The position numbers and the translations under genes were made by a program. A stretch of DNA of 64,000 nucleotides from Cinclus cinclus. Taxonomy: Eukaryota > Chordata > Aves > Passeriformes > Cinclidae. The notes under the pieces were generated by a model that was not told the DNA's origin, made no database searches, and worked only from the letters and a program-made list of their open reading frames with translations. Below, one piece after another: positions 1 to 11,048 of this stretch. Numbering within the stretch: the first letter of the stretch is position 1; every line of letters begins with the position of its first letter. The stretch is from NCBI RefSeq assembly GCF_963662255.1, contig NC_085047.1, positions 22,635,258 to 22,699,257 on the forward strand, written 5' to 3'.

Positions 1-182
1 GCGGCAGAAGCGAAAGCCAGGAGCAGCGCGCTCGGTGCGAGAAGTAGAGGGCGCTTCGCCTCCTTGGGAAGGAAATGGCGTCTGGGCACGAACGACAGCC
101 AGCGAAGCTTCAGGAACAACAGGCTGTTCTGCTCAGCGTACGAGCCTGAAGTGAGTGGCAAGGGGTAAGCGGGCAGTTCCAA

Positions 183-210
183 GGCATCTAGCTTTCCTGC
201 TAGCAATGCC
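183..210. other. Bulged hairpin, unit position 183-210 (present in every unit)
   Basis: GGCAT and CTAGC on the left pair with GCTAG and ATGCC on the right. The loop is TTTCCT, and an unpaired CA sits between the two right-hand arms. This gives ten Watson-Crick pairs, the longest stem I found in the unit. Bases 183-210 did not vary in the copies I compared. It could fold in RNA or extrude as a cruciform, but there is no direct evidence of either. Confidence 0.5.
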
Positions 211-323
211 ATTTCTACCCTGCCGTGCAAAACGTTGTCCTTTGCCGTTATGCTCCGAGATGCAGAGAGCACGTCGGCAGACGCAGTGCAGAGGGAAAGG
301 ACACAGTATCCTTGGGAGTGTGA

Positions 324-336
324 CGCCGCTTAGGCG
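324..336. other. Short GC hairpin, unit position 324-336
   Basis: CGCC and GGCG can pair across a five-base GCTTA loop. A shifted pairing, CCGC with GCGG, is equally possible. It is short enough to be chance and is listed because several stems cluster between 183 and 431. Confidence 0.3.
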
Positions 337-394
337 GGCAAAGCAGAAAGGTGCCGCCCTGCACCGGCTTTGACTGCCTGAGCTTCCTTGCTAG

Positions 395-431
395 GACAGC
401 ACCTGTCGAAAGCTGGCAACTAGGCTGCCAG
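395..431. other. Two neighbouring hairpins, unit positions 395-407 and 413-431
   Basis: GACAG pairs with CTGTC across CAC (395-407). Five bases later CTGGCA pairs with TGCCAG across a seven-base loop (413-431). Both stems are perfect, and I saw no variant within them in the copies. The rare A of unit 43 (58410) falls just outside the first stem. Confidence 0.4.
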
Positions 432-845
432 AGTGCAGAATGTAGGCGGTGCGACACGCTTGCTTGCCGAAAGCCAGTATCAGCGAGACAGCGTGCTAGG
501 CTCTGTTTCACAGCTCCTTGGAGAACACGCACTTGAAGAATGCCGTCTCTGTTCCGCAAAAGCTCTGCCCCAGTGAAAGGTGGAAGAAGCAGCCTGTGGC
601 CACGGGCAGAGCTGGTCAACAGCTGCGCCTAACTTTCCCAAGCTGCGAGAGCATTCGCAGCCGAGTTCTGCTTTGACAGAGCTATTGGTGAACTTTTGCG
701 GTCCCGGAAGCTGCTGAAACCAAGGCTGTGTTCCGCCTCTTCATTCTTGGCTTTCTGTGCTCCAGCGAGTTGTCAAGCTCGGACACGGCATTCAGCTTTG
801 CCGCCTCTCTGCACGGAAAGCACTAGACAGAACTAGTGTGCTTCG

Positions 846-852
846 TGCATGC
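846..852. other. TGCATGC motif, unit position 846-852 (one per unit)
   Basis: The seven-base motif TGCATGC occurs at this point of the unit in every copy. The same sequence is a recognised promoter or ApiAP2-type binding motif in apicomplexan parasites. Here the organism is unknown and one such match in 1.4 kb could be chance. It overlaps the ATG (849) of the longest open frame. Confidence 0.25.
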
Positions 853-1059
853 TCTCTCCTCGCTTTTATGGTCACGGCTCTGCTTTTTGCTTGGCAGCGT
901 TCTCAGGGTCCACGGCGTACCTCTTGCACAGCGAGAGGTGGCCGGCGAGGAATACTTGCTGGCTTAAGTCGTTCCATGCTCAAGGCATTCATCAGAGCAA
1001 CACAGTGTGGGAAAAGAGGAGGGAACATTGCAGGACAAATTTCTATGCCGGGACATTAT

Positions 1060-1084
1060 TGTCTGCGAGACAGCTCTCCGGAGC
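1060..1084. other. Two abutting hairpins, unit position 1060-1084
   Basis: TGTCT-GCG-AGACA (1060-1072) is followed with no gap by GCTC-TCCG-GAGC (1073-1084). The second has a loop of the UNCG class if transcribed, a known very stable RNA tetraloop. Units 24 and 30 change the loop to TACG (32839, 41126), still UNCG. Unit 2 (2453) loses the terminal pair of the first stem. Confidence 0.4.
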
Positions 1085-1270
1085 GCTAGTATTTGGCCAG
1101 GCTGAAATCAGCGCCACGGGAAGCCAATCTGACAAGCGGAGTGCAAACGAGCGCGGCGATATGGGGCCGCTTGGCAGGTGGCCGAAGAAAGACGGCTGCC
1201 CCGTGAATGTGGTGCCAGAAGGCAAGTTTCAGCAGGGCGTTCCGGGCCAGCTCAATGTGCAGCCGCAGTT

Positions 1271-1292
1271 GTTCTAGGCGAGTTCTAGCCGA
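1271..1292 (+). repeat. 11-bp imperfect direct repeat, unit position 1271-1292
   Basis: GTTCTAGGCGA is followed directly by GTTCTAGCCGA, which match at 10 of 11 bases. It looks like a small old slippage duplication inside the unit. The two-allele site 1291 lies in its second copy. Confidence 0.6.
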
Positions 1293-1381
1293 GAAGCTTT
1301 CCGTCTCCATTCACGAGACAAGAAAGGCAGAAGGCAAGGGCACCCAGGGTTGAGAAGAAAAGTGCGCGTAGCGAGCTCGTT

Positions 1382-2762
1382 GCGGCAGAGGCGAAAGCCA
1401 GGAGCAGCGCGCTCGGTGCGAGAAGTAGAGGGCGCTTCGCCTCCTTGGGAAGGAAATCGCGTCTGGGCACGAACGACAGCCAGCGAAGCTTCAGGAACAA
1501 CAGGCTGTTCTGCTCAGCGTACGAGCCTGAAGTGAGTGGCAAGGGGTAAGCGGGCAGTTCCAAGGCATCTAGCTTTCCTGCTAGCAATGCCATTTCTACC
1601 CTGCCGTGCAAAACGTTGTCCTTTGCCGTTATGCTCCGAGATGCAGAGAGCACGTCGGCAGACGCAGTGCAGAGGGAAAGGACACAGTATCCTTGGGAGT
1701 GTGACGCCGCTTAGGCGGGCAAAGCAGAAAGGTGCCGCCCTGCACCGGCTTTGACTGCCTGAGCTTCCTTGCTAGGACAGCACCTGTCGAAAGCTGGCAA
1801 CTAGGCTGCCAGAGTGCAGAATGTAGGCGGTGCGGCACGCTTGCTTGCCGAAAGCCAGTATCAGCGAGACAGCGTGCTAGGCTCTGTTTCACAGCTCCTT
1901 GGAGAACACGCACTTGAAGAATGCCGTCTCTGTTCCGCAAAAGCTCTGCCCCAGTGAAAGGTGGAAGAAGCAGCCTGTGGCCATGGGCAGAGCTGGTCAA
2001 CAGCTGCGCCTAACTTTCCCAAGCTGCGAGAGCATTCGCAGCCGAGTTCTGCTTTGACAGAGCTATTGGTGAACTTTTGCAGTCCCGGAAGCTGCTGAAA
2101 CCAAGGCTGTGTTCCGCCTCTTCATTCTTGGCTTTCTGTGCTCCAGCGAGTTGTCAAGCTCGGACACGGCATTCAGCTTTGCCGCCTCTCTGCACGGAAA
2201 GCACTAGACAGAACTAGTGTGCTTCGTGCATGCTCTCTCCTCGCTTTTATGGTCACGGCTCTGCTTTTTGCTTGGCAGCGTTCTCAGGGTCCACGGCGTA
2301 CCTCTTGCACAGCGAGAGGTGGCCGGCGAGGAATACTTGCTGGCTTAAGTCGTTCCATGCTCAAGGCATTCATCAGAGCAACACAGTGTGGGAAAAGAGG
2401 AGGGAACATTGCAGGACAAATTTCTATGCCGGGACATTATTGTCTGCGAGACCGCTCTCCGGAGCGCTAGTATTTGGCCAGGCTGAAATCAGCGCCACGG
2501 GAAGCCAATCTGACAAGCGGAGTGCAAACGAGCGCGGCGATATGGGGCCGCTTGGCAGGTGGCCGAAGAAAGACGGCTGCCCCGTGAATGTGGTGCCAGA
2601 AGGCAAGTTTCAGCAGGGCGTTCCGGGCCAGCTCAATGTGCAGCCGCAGTTGTTCTAGGCGAGTTCTAGCCGAGAAGCTTTCCGTCTCCATTCACGAGAC
2701 AAGAAAGGCAGAAGGCAAGGGCACCCAGGGTTGAGAAGAAAAGTGCGCGTAGCGAGCTCGTT
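1382..2762 (+). repeat. Repeat unit 2
   Basis: Type GCCTATAGG. Rare changes are T at 1984 and C at 2453. The second breaks the outermost pair of the small TGTCT/AGACA hairpin. Confidence 0.97.
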
Positions 2763-4143
2763 GCGGCAGAAGCGAAAGCCAGGAGCAGCGCGCTCGGTGC
2801 GAGAAGTAGAGGGCGCTTCGCCTCCTTGGGAAGGAAATCGCGTCTGGGCACGAACGACAGCCAGCGAAGCTTCAGGAACAACAGGCTGTTCTGCTCAGCG
2901 TACGAGCCTGAAGTGAGTGGCAAGGGGTAAGCGGGCAGTTCCAAGGCATCTAGCTTTCCTGCTAGCAATGCCATTTCTACCCTGCCGTGCAAAACGTTGT
3001 CCTTTGCCGTTATGCTCCGAGATGCAGAGAGCACGTCGGCAGACGCAGTGCAGAGGGAAAGGACACAGTATCCTTGGGAGTGTGACGCCGCTTAGGCGGG
3101 CAAAGCAGAAAGGTGCCGCCCTGCACCGGCTTTGACTGCCTGAGCTTCCTTGCTAGGACAGCACCTGTCGAAAGCTGGCAACTAGGCTGCCAGAGTGCAG
3201 AATGTAGGCGGTGCGGCACGCTTGCTTGCCGAAAGCCAGTATCAGCGAGACAGCGTGCTAGGCTCTGTTTCACAGCTCCTTGGAGAACACGCACTGGAAG
3301 AATGCCGTCTCTGTTCCGCAAAAGCTCTGCCCCAGTGAAAGGTGGAAGAAGCAGCCTGTGGCCACGGGCAGAGCTGGTCAACAGCTGCGCCTAACTTTCC
3401 CAAGCTGCGAGAGCATTCGCAGCCGAGTTCTGCTTTGACAGAGCTATTGGTGAACTTTTGCAGTCCCGGAAGCTGCTGAAACCAAGGCTGTGTTCCGCCT
3501 CTTCATTCTTGGCTTTCTGTGCTCCAGCGAGTTGTCAAGCTCGGACACGGCATTCAGCTTTGCCGCCTCTCTGCACGGAAAGCACTAGACAGAACTAGTG
3601 TGCTTCGTGCATGCTCTCTCCTCGCTTTTATGGTCACGGCTCTGCTTTTTGCTTGGCAGCGTTCACAGGGTCCACGGCGTACCTCTTGCACGGCGAGAGG
3701 TGGCCGGCGAGGAATACTTGCTGGCTTAAGTCGTTCCATGCTCAAGGCATTCATCAGAGCAACACAGTGTGGGAAAAGAGGAGGGAACATTGCAGGACAA
3801 ATTTCTATGCCGGGACATTATTGTCTGCGAGACAGCTCTCCGGAGCGCTAGTATTTGGCCAGGCTGAAATCAGCGCCACGGGAAGCCAATCTGACAAGCG
3901 GAGTGCAAACGAGCGCGGCGATATGGGGCCGCTTGGCAGGTGGCCGAAGAAAGACGGCTGCCCCGTGAATGTGGTGCCAGAAGGCAAGTTTCAGCAGGGC
4001 GTTCCGGGCCAGCTCAATGTGCAGCCGCAGTTGTTCTAGGCGAGTTCTAGCCGAGAAGCTTTCCGTCTCCATTCACGAGACAAGAAAGGCAGAAGGCAAG
4101 GGCACCCAGGGTTGAGAAGAAAAGTGCGCGTAGCGAGCTCGTT
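2763..4143 (+). repeat. Repeat unit 3
   Basis: Type ACCGAAGGG, the same nine-site type as units 5 and 35. Confidence 0.97.
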
Positions 4144-5524
4144 GCGGCAGAGGCGAAAGCCAGGAGCAGCGCGCTCGGTGCGAGAAGTAGAGGGCGCTTC
4201 GCCTCCTTGGGAAGGAAATGGCGTCTGGGCACGAACGACAGCCAGCGAAGCTTCAGGAACAACAGGCTGTTCTGCTCAGCGTACGAGCCTGAAGTGAGTG
4301 GCAAGGGGTAAGCGGGCAGTTCCAAGGCATCTAGCTTTCCTGCTAGCAATGCCATTTCTACCCTGCCGTGCAAAACGTTGTCCTTTGCCGTTATGCTCCG
4401 AGATGCAGAGAGCACGTCGGCAGACGCAGTGCAGAGGGAAAGGACACAGTATCCTTGGGAGTGTGACGCCGCTTAGGCGGGCAAAGCAGAAAGGTGCCGC
4501 CCTGCACCGGCTTTGACTGCCTGAGCTTCCTTGCTAGGACAGCACCTGTCGAAAGCTGGCAACTAGGCTGCCAGAGTGCAGAATGTAGGCGGTGCGGCAC
4601 GCTTGCTTGCCGAAAGCCAGTATCAGCGAGACAGCGTGCTAGGCTCTGTTTCACAGCTCCTTGGAGAACACGCACTGGAAGAATGCCGTCTCTGTTCCGC
4701 AAAAGCTCTGCCCCAGTGAAAGGTGGAAGAAGCAGCCTGTGGCCACGGGCAGAGCTGGTCAACAGCTGCGCCTAACTTTCCCAAGCTGCGAGAGCATTCG
4801 CAGCCGAGTTCTGCTTTGACAGAGCTATTGGTGAACTTTTGCAGTCCCGGAAGCTGCTGAAACCAAGGCTGTGTTCCGCCTCTTCATTCTTGGCTTTCTG
4901 TGCTCCAGCGAGTTGTCAAGCTCGGACACGGCATTCAGCTTTGCCGCCTCTCTGCACGGAAAGCACTAGACAGAACTAGTGTGCTTCGTGCATGCTCTCT
5001 CCTCGCTTTTATGGTCACGGCTCTGCTTTTTGCTTGGCAGCGTTCACAGGGTCCACGGCGTACCTCTTGCACAGCGAGAGGTGGCCGGCGAGGAATACTT
5101 GCTGGCTTAAGTCGTTCCATGCTCAAGGCATTCATCAGAGCAACACAGTGTGGGAAAAGAGGAGGGAACATTGCAGGACAAATTTCTATGCCGGGACATT
5201 ATTGTCTGCGAGACAGCTCTCCGGAGCGCTAGTATTTGGCCAGGCTGAAATCAGCGCCACGGGAAGCCAATCTGACAAGCGGAGTGCAAACGAGCGCGGC
5301 GATATGGGGCCGCTTGGCAGGTGGCCGAAGAAAGACGGCTGCCCCGTGAATGTGGTGCCAGAAGGCAAGTTTCAGCAGGGCGTTCCGGGCCAGCTCAATG
5401 TGCAGCCGCAGTTGTTCTAGGCGAGTTCTAGCCGAGAAGCTTTCCGTCTCCATTCACGAGACAAGAAAGGCAGAAGGCAAGGGCACCCAGGGTTGAGAAG
5501 AAAAGTGCGCGTAGCGAGCTCGTT
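4144..5524 (+). repeat. Repeat unit 4
   Basis: Type GGCGAAAGG, found only here. Confidence 0.97.
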
Positions 5525-6905
5525 GCGGCAGAAGCGAAAGCCAGGAGCAGCGCGCTCGGTGCGAGAAGTAGAGGGCGCTTCGCCTCCTTGGGAAGGAAAT
5601 CGCGTCTGGGCACGAACGACAGCCAGCGAAGCTTCAGGAACAACAGGCTGTTCTGCTCAGCGTACGAGCCTGAAGTGAGTGGCAAGGGGTAAGCGGGCAG
5701 TTCCAAGGCATCTAGCTTTCCTGCTAGCAATGCCATTTCTACCCTGCCGTGCAAAACGTTGTCCTTTGCCGTTATGCTCCGAGATGCAGAGAGCACGTCG
5801 GCAGACGCAGTGCAGAGGGAAAGGACACAGTATCCTTGGGAGTGTGACGCCGCTTAGGCGGGCAAAGCAGAAAGGTGCCGCCCTGCACCGGCTTTGACTG
5901 CCTGAGCTTCCTTGCTAGGACAGCACCTGTCGAAAGCTGGCAACTAGGCTGCCAGAGTGCAGAATGTAGGCGGTGCGGCACGCTTGCTTGCCGAAAGCCA
6001 GTATCAGCGAGACAGCGTGCTAGGCTCTGTTTCACAGCTCCTTGGAGAACACGCACTGGAAGAATGCCGTCTCTGTTCCGCAAAAGCTCTGCCCCAGTGA
6101 AAGGTGGAAGAAGCAGCCTGTGGCCACGGGCAGAGCTGGTCAACAGCTGCGCCTAACTTTCCCAAGCTGCGAGAGCATTCGCAGCCGAGTTCTGCTTTGA
6201 CAGAGCTATTGGTGAACTTTTGCAGTCCCGGAAGCTGCTGAAACCAAGGCTGTGTTCCGCCTCTTCATTCTTGGCTTTCTGTGCTCCAGCGAGTTGTCAA
6301 GCTCGGACACGGCATTCAGCTTTGCCGCCTCTCTGCACGGAAAGCACTAGACAGAACTAGTGTGCTTCGTGCATGCTCTCTCCTCGCTTTTATGGTCACG
6401 GCTCTGCTTTTTGCTTGGCAGCGTTCACAGGGTCCACGGCGTACCTCTTGCACGGCGAGAGGTGGCCGGCGAGGAATACTTGCTGGCTTAAGTCGTTCCA
6501 TGCTCAAGGCATTCATCAGAGCAACACAGTGTGGGAAAAGAGGAGGGAACATTGCAGGACAAATTTCTATGCCGGGACATTATTGTCTGCGAGACAGCTC
6601 TCCGGAGCGCTAGTATTTGGCCAGGCTGAAATCAGCGCCACGGGAAGCCAATCTGACAAGCGGAGTGCAAACGAGCGCGGCGATATGGGGCCGCTTGGCA
6701 GGTGGCCGAAGAAAGACGGCTGCCCCGTGAATGTGGTGCCAGAAGGCAAGTTTCAGCAGGGCGTTCCGGGCCAGCTCAATGTGCAGCCGCAGTTGTTCTA
6801 GGCGAGTTCTAGCCGAGAAGCTTTCCGTCTCCATTCACGAGACAAGAAAGGCAGAAGGCAAGGGCACCCAGGGTTGAGAAGAAAAGTGCGCGTAGCGAGC
6901 TTGTT
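5525..6905 (+). repeat. Repeat unit 5
   Basis: Type ACCGAAGGG. A rare T at 6902 destroys the GAGCTC hexamer that most other units keep at this place. Confidence 0.97.
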
Positions 6906-8286
6906 GCGGCAGAAGCGAAAGCCAGGAGCAGCGCGCTCGGTGCGAGAAGTAGAGGGCGCTTCGCCTCCTTGGGAAGGAAATCGCGTCTGGGCACGAACGA
7001 CAGCCAGCGAAGCTTCAGGAACAACAGGCTGTTCTGCTCAGCGTACGAGCCTGAAGTGAGTGGCAAGGGGTAAGCGGGCAGTTCCAAGGCATCTAGCTTT
7101 CCTGCTAGCAATGCCATTTCTACCCTGCCGTGCAAAACGTTGTCCTTTGCCGTTATGCTCCGAGATGCAGAGAGCACGTCGGCAGACGCAGTGCAGAGGG
7201 AAAGGACACAGTATCCTTGGGAGTGTGACGCCGCTTAGGCGGGCAAAGCAGAAAGGTGCCGCCCTGCACCGGCTTTGACTGCCTGAGCTTCCTTGCTAGG
7301 ACAGCACCTGTCGAAAGCTGGCAACTAGGCTGCCAGAGTGCAGAATGTAGGCGGTGCGGCACGCTTGCTTGCCGAAAGCCAGTATCAGCGAGACAGCGTG
7401 CTAGGCTCTGTTTCACAGCTCCTTGGAGAACACGCACTTGAAGAATGCCGTCTCTGTTCCGCAAAAGCTCTGCCCCAGTGAAAGGTGGAAGAAGCAGCCT
7501 GTGGCCACGGGCAGAGCTGGTCAACAGCTGCGCCTAACTTTCCCAAGCTGCGAGAGCATTCGCAGCCGAGTTCTGCTTTGACAGAGCTATTGGTGAACTT
7601 TTGCAGTCCCGGAAGCTGCTGAAACCAAGGCTGTGTTCCGCCTCTTCATTCTTGGCTTTCTGTGCTCCAGCGAGTTGTCAAGCTCGGACACGGCATTCAG
7701 CTTTGCCGCCTCTCTGCACGGAAAGCACTAGACAGAACTAGTGTGCTTCGTGCATGCTCTCTCCTCGCTTTTATGGTCACGGCTCTGCTTTTTGCTTGGC
7801 AGCGTTCACAGGGTCCACGGCGTACCTCTTGCACGGCGAGAGGTGGCCGGCGAGGAATACTTGCTGGCTTAAGTCGTTCCATGCTCAAGGCATTCATCAG
7901 AGCAACACAGTGTGGGAAAAGAGGAGGGAACATTGCAGGACAAATTTCTATGCCGGGACATTATTGTCTGCGAGACAGCTCTCCGGAGCGCTAGTATTTG
8001 GCCAGGCTGAAATCAGCGCCACGGGAAGCCAATCTGACAAGCGGAGTGCAAACGAGCGCGGCGATATGGGGCCGCTTGGCAGGTGGCCGAAGAAAGACGG
8101 CTGCCCCGTGAATGTGGTGCCAGAAGGCAAGTTTCAGCAGGGCGTTCCGGGCCAGCTCAATGTGCAGCCGCAGTTGTTCTAGGCGAGTTCTAGCCGAGAA
8201 GCTTTCCGTCTCCATTCACGAGACAAGAAAGGCAGAAGGCAAGGGCACCCAGGGTTGAGAAGAAAAGTGCGCGTAGCGATCTCGTT
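6906..8286 (+). repeat. Repeat unit 6
   Basis: Type ACCTAAGGG, shared with unit 39. A rare T at 8280 also destroys the GAGCTC hexamer, by a different base from unit 5. Confidence 0.97.
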
Positions 8287-9667
8287 GCGGCAGAAGCGAA
8301 AGCCAGGAGCAGCGCGCTCGGTGCGAGAAGTAGAGGGCGCTTCGCCTCCTTGGGAAGGAAATCGCGTCTGGGCACGAACGACAGCCAGCGAAGCTTCAGG
8401 AACAACAGGCTGTTCTGCTCAGCGTACGAGCCTGAAGTGAGTGGCAAGGGGTAAGTGGGCAGTTCCAAGGCATCTAGCTTTCCTGCTAGCAATGCCATTT
8501 CTACCCTGCCGTGCAAAACGTTGTCCTTTGCCGTTATGCTCCGAGATGCAGAGAGCACGTCGGCAGACGCAGTGCAGAGGGAAAGGACACAGTATCCTTG
8601 GGAGTGTGACGCCGCTTAGGCGGGCAAAGCAGAAAGGTGCCGCCCTGCACCGGCTTTGACTGCCTGAGCTTCCTTGCTAGGACAGCACCTGTCGAAAGCT
8701 GGCAACTAGGCTGCCAGAGTGCAGAATGTAGGCGGTGCGGCACGCTTGCTTGCCGAAAGCCAGTATCAGCGAGACAGCGTGCTAGGCTCTGTTTCACAGC
8801 TCCTTGGAGAACACGCACTTGAAGAATGCCGTCTCTGTTCCGCAAAAGCTCTGCCCCAGTGAAAGGTGGAAGAAGCAGCCTGTGGCCACGGGCAGAGCTG
8901 GTCAACAGCTGCGCCTAACTTTCCCAAGCTGCGAGAGCATTCGCAGCCGAGTTCTGCTTTGACAGAGCTATTGGTGAACTTTTGCGGTCCCGGAAGCTGC
9001 TGAAACCAAGGCTGTGTTCCGCCTCTTCATTCTTGGCTTTCTGTGCTCCAGCGAGTTGTCAAGCTCGGACACGGCATTCAGCTTTGCCGCCTCTCTGCAC
9101 GGAAAGCACTAGACAGAACTAGTGTGCTTCGTGCATGCTCTCTCCTCGCTTTTATGGTCACGGCTCTGCTTTTTGCTTGGCAGCGTTCACAGGGTCCACG
9201 GCGTACCTCTTGCACAGCGAGAGGTGGCCGGCGAGGAATACTTGCTGGCTTAAGTCGTTCCATGCTCAAGGCATTCATCAGAGCAACACAGTGTGGGAAA
9301 AGAGGAGGGAACATTGCAGGACAAATTTCTATGCCGGGACATTATTGTCTGCGAGACAGCTCTCCGGAGCGCTAGTATTTGGCCAGGCTGAAATCAGCGC
9401 CACGGGAAGCCAATCTGACAAGCGGAGTGCAAACGAGCGCGGCGATATGGGGCCGCTTGGCAGGTGGCCGAAGAAAGACGGCTGCCCCGTGAATGTGGTG
9501 CCAGAAGGCAAGTTTCAGCAGGGCGTTCCGGGCCAGCTCAATGTGCAGCCGCAGTTGTTCTAGGCGAGTTCTAGCCAAGAAGCTTTCCGTCTCCATTCAC
9601 GAGACAAGAAAGGCAGAAGGCAAGGGCACCCAGGGTTGAGAAGAAAAGTGCGCGTAGCGAGCTCGTT
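8287..9667 (+). repeat. Repeat unit 7
   Basis: Type ACTTGAAGA. It is the first unit of the minority group with T at site 170, and it also has the minority A at 1291 (position 9577). Confidence 0.97.
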
Positions 9668-11048
9668 GCGGCAGAGGCGAAAGCCAGGAGCAGCGCGCTC
9701 GGTGCGAGAAGTAGAGGGCGCTTCGCCTCCTTGGGAAGGAAATCGCGTCTGGGCACGAACGACAGCCAGCGAAGCTTCAGGAACAACAGGCTGTTCTGCT
9801 CAGCGTACGAGCCTGAAGTGAGTGGCAAGGGGTAAGTGGGCAGTTCCAAGGCATCTAGCTTTCCTGCTAGCAATGCCATTTCTACCCTGCCGTGCAAAAC
9901 GTTGTCCTTTGCCGTTATGCTCCGAGATGCAGAGAGCACGTCGGCAGACGCAGTGCAGAGGGAAAGGACACAGTATCCTTGGGAGTGTGACGCCGCTTAG
10001 GCGGGCAAAGCAGAAAGGTGCCGCCCTGCACCGGCTTTGACTGCCTGAGCTTCCTTGCTAGGACAGCACCTGTCGAAAGCTGGCAACTAGGCTGCCAGAG
10101 TGCAGAATGTAGGCGGTGCGGCACGCTTGCTTGCCGAAAGCCAGTATCAGCGAGACAGCGTGCTAGGCTCTGTTTCACAGCTCCTTGGAGAACACGCACT
10201 TGAAGAATGCCGTCTCTGTTCCGCAAAAGCTCTGCCCCAGTGAAAGGTGGAAGAAGCAGCCTGTGGCCACGGGCAGAGCTGGTCAACAGCTGCGCCTAAC
10301 TTTCCCAAGCTGCGAGAGCATTCGCAGCCGAGTTCTGCTTTGACAGAGCTATTGGTGAACTTTTGCAGTCCCGGAAGCTGCTGAAACCAAGGCTGTGTTC
10401 CGCCTCTTCATTCTTGGCTTTCTGTGCTCCAGCGAGTTGTCAAGCTCGGACACGGCATTCAGCTTTGCCGCCTCTCTGCACGGAAAGCACTAGACAGAAC
10501 TAGTGTGCTTCGTGCATGCTCTCTCCTCGCTTTTATGGTCACGGCTCTGCTTTTTGCTTGGCAGCGTTCTCAGGGTCCACGGCGTACCTCTTGCACGGCG
10601 AGAGGTGGCCGGCGAGGAATACTTGCTGCCTTAAGTCGTTCCATGCTCAAGGCATTCATCAGAGCAACACAGTGTGGGAAAAGAGGAGGGAACATTGCAG
10701 GACAAATTTCTATGCCGGGACATTATTGTCTGCGAGACAGCTCTCCGGAGCGCTAGTATTTGGCCAGGCTGAAATCAGCGCCACGGGAAGCCAATCTGAC
10801 AAGCGGAGTGCAAACGAGCGCGGCGATATGGGGCCGCTTGGCAGGTGGCCGAAGAAAGACGGCTGCCCCGTGAATGTGGTGCCAGAAGGCAAGTTTCAGC
10901 AGGGCGTTCCGGGCCAGCTCAATGTGCAGCCGCAGTTGTTCTAGGCGAGTTCTAGCCGAGAAGCTTTCCGTCTCCATTCACGAGACAAGAAAGGCAGAAG
11001 GCAAGGGCACCCAGGGTTGAGAAGAAAAGTGCGCGTAGCGAGCTCGTT
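9668..11048 (+). repeat. Repeat unit 8
   Basis: Type GCTTATGCG. It carries T at 170 together with C at 962, a pairing also seen in units 10, 11 and 37. Confidence 0.97.

Larger units (their letters stand above)
1..1381 (+). repeat. Repeat unit 1
   Basis: Type AGCTGTAGG. It has A at 454 where the other units have G. It is one of only seven units with G at site 700. Confidence 0.97.

Noticed and set aside
248..619. Minus-strand frames of 122-123 codons (for example 248-619 and 1285-1653)
   Set aside because: They begin at TTG or GTG, overlap each other and plus-strand frames, and match nothing known. Their persistence is explained by copies being over 99% identical.
849..1277. 142-codon ATG open frame, repeated in nearly every unit, as a tandem gene
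   Set aside because: No family is recognised, changes are mostly amino-acid altering, one copy has a stop and two have a frameshift, and several other frames of similar length overlap it on both strands.
1086..1310. ATG-started minus-strand frames of 74 codons (1086-1310) and 78 codons (for example 3554-3790)
   Set aside because: They lie antisense to the 142-codon frame and show no domain or signal. The 78-codon frame exists only in copies with A at site 903; the T allele gives a stop on the minus strand.
3113..3394. 61/93-codon frame that differs in length between copies
   Set aside because: The difference is just site 534, where T makes TGA (27 units) and G makes GGA (19 units). The frame starts at GTG and has no recognisable content.
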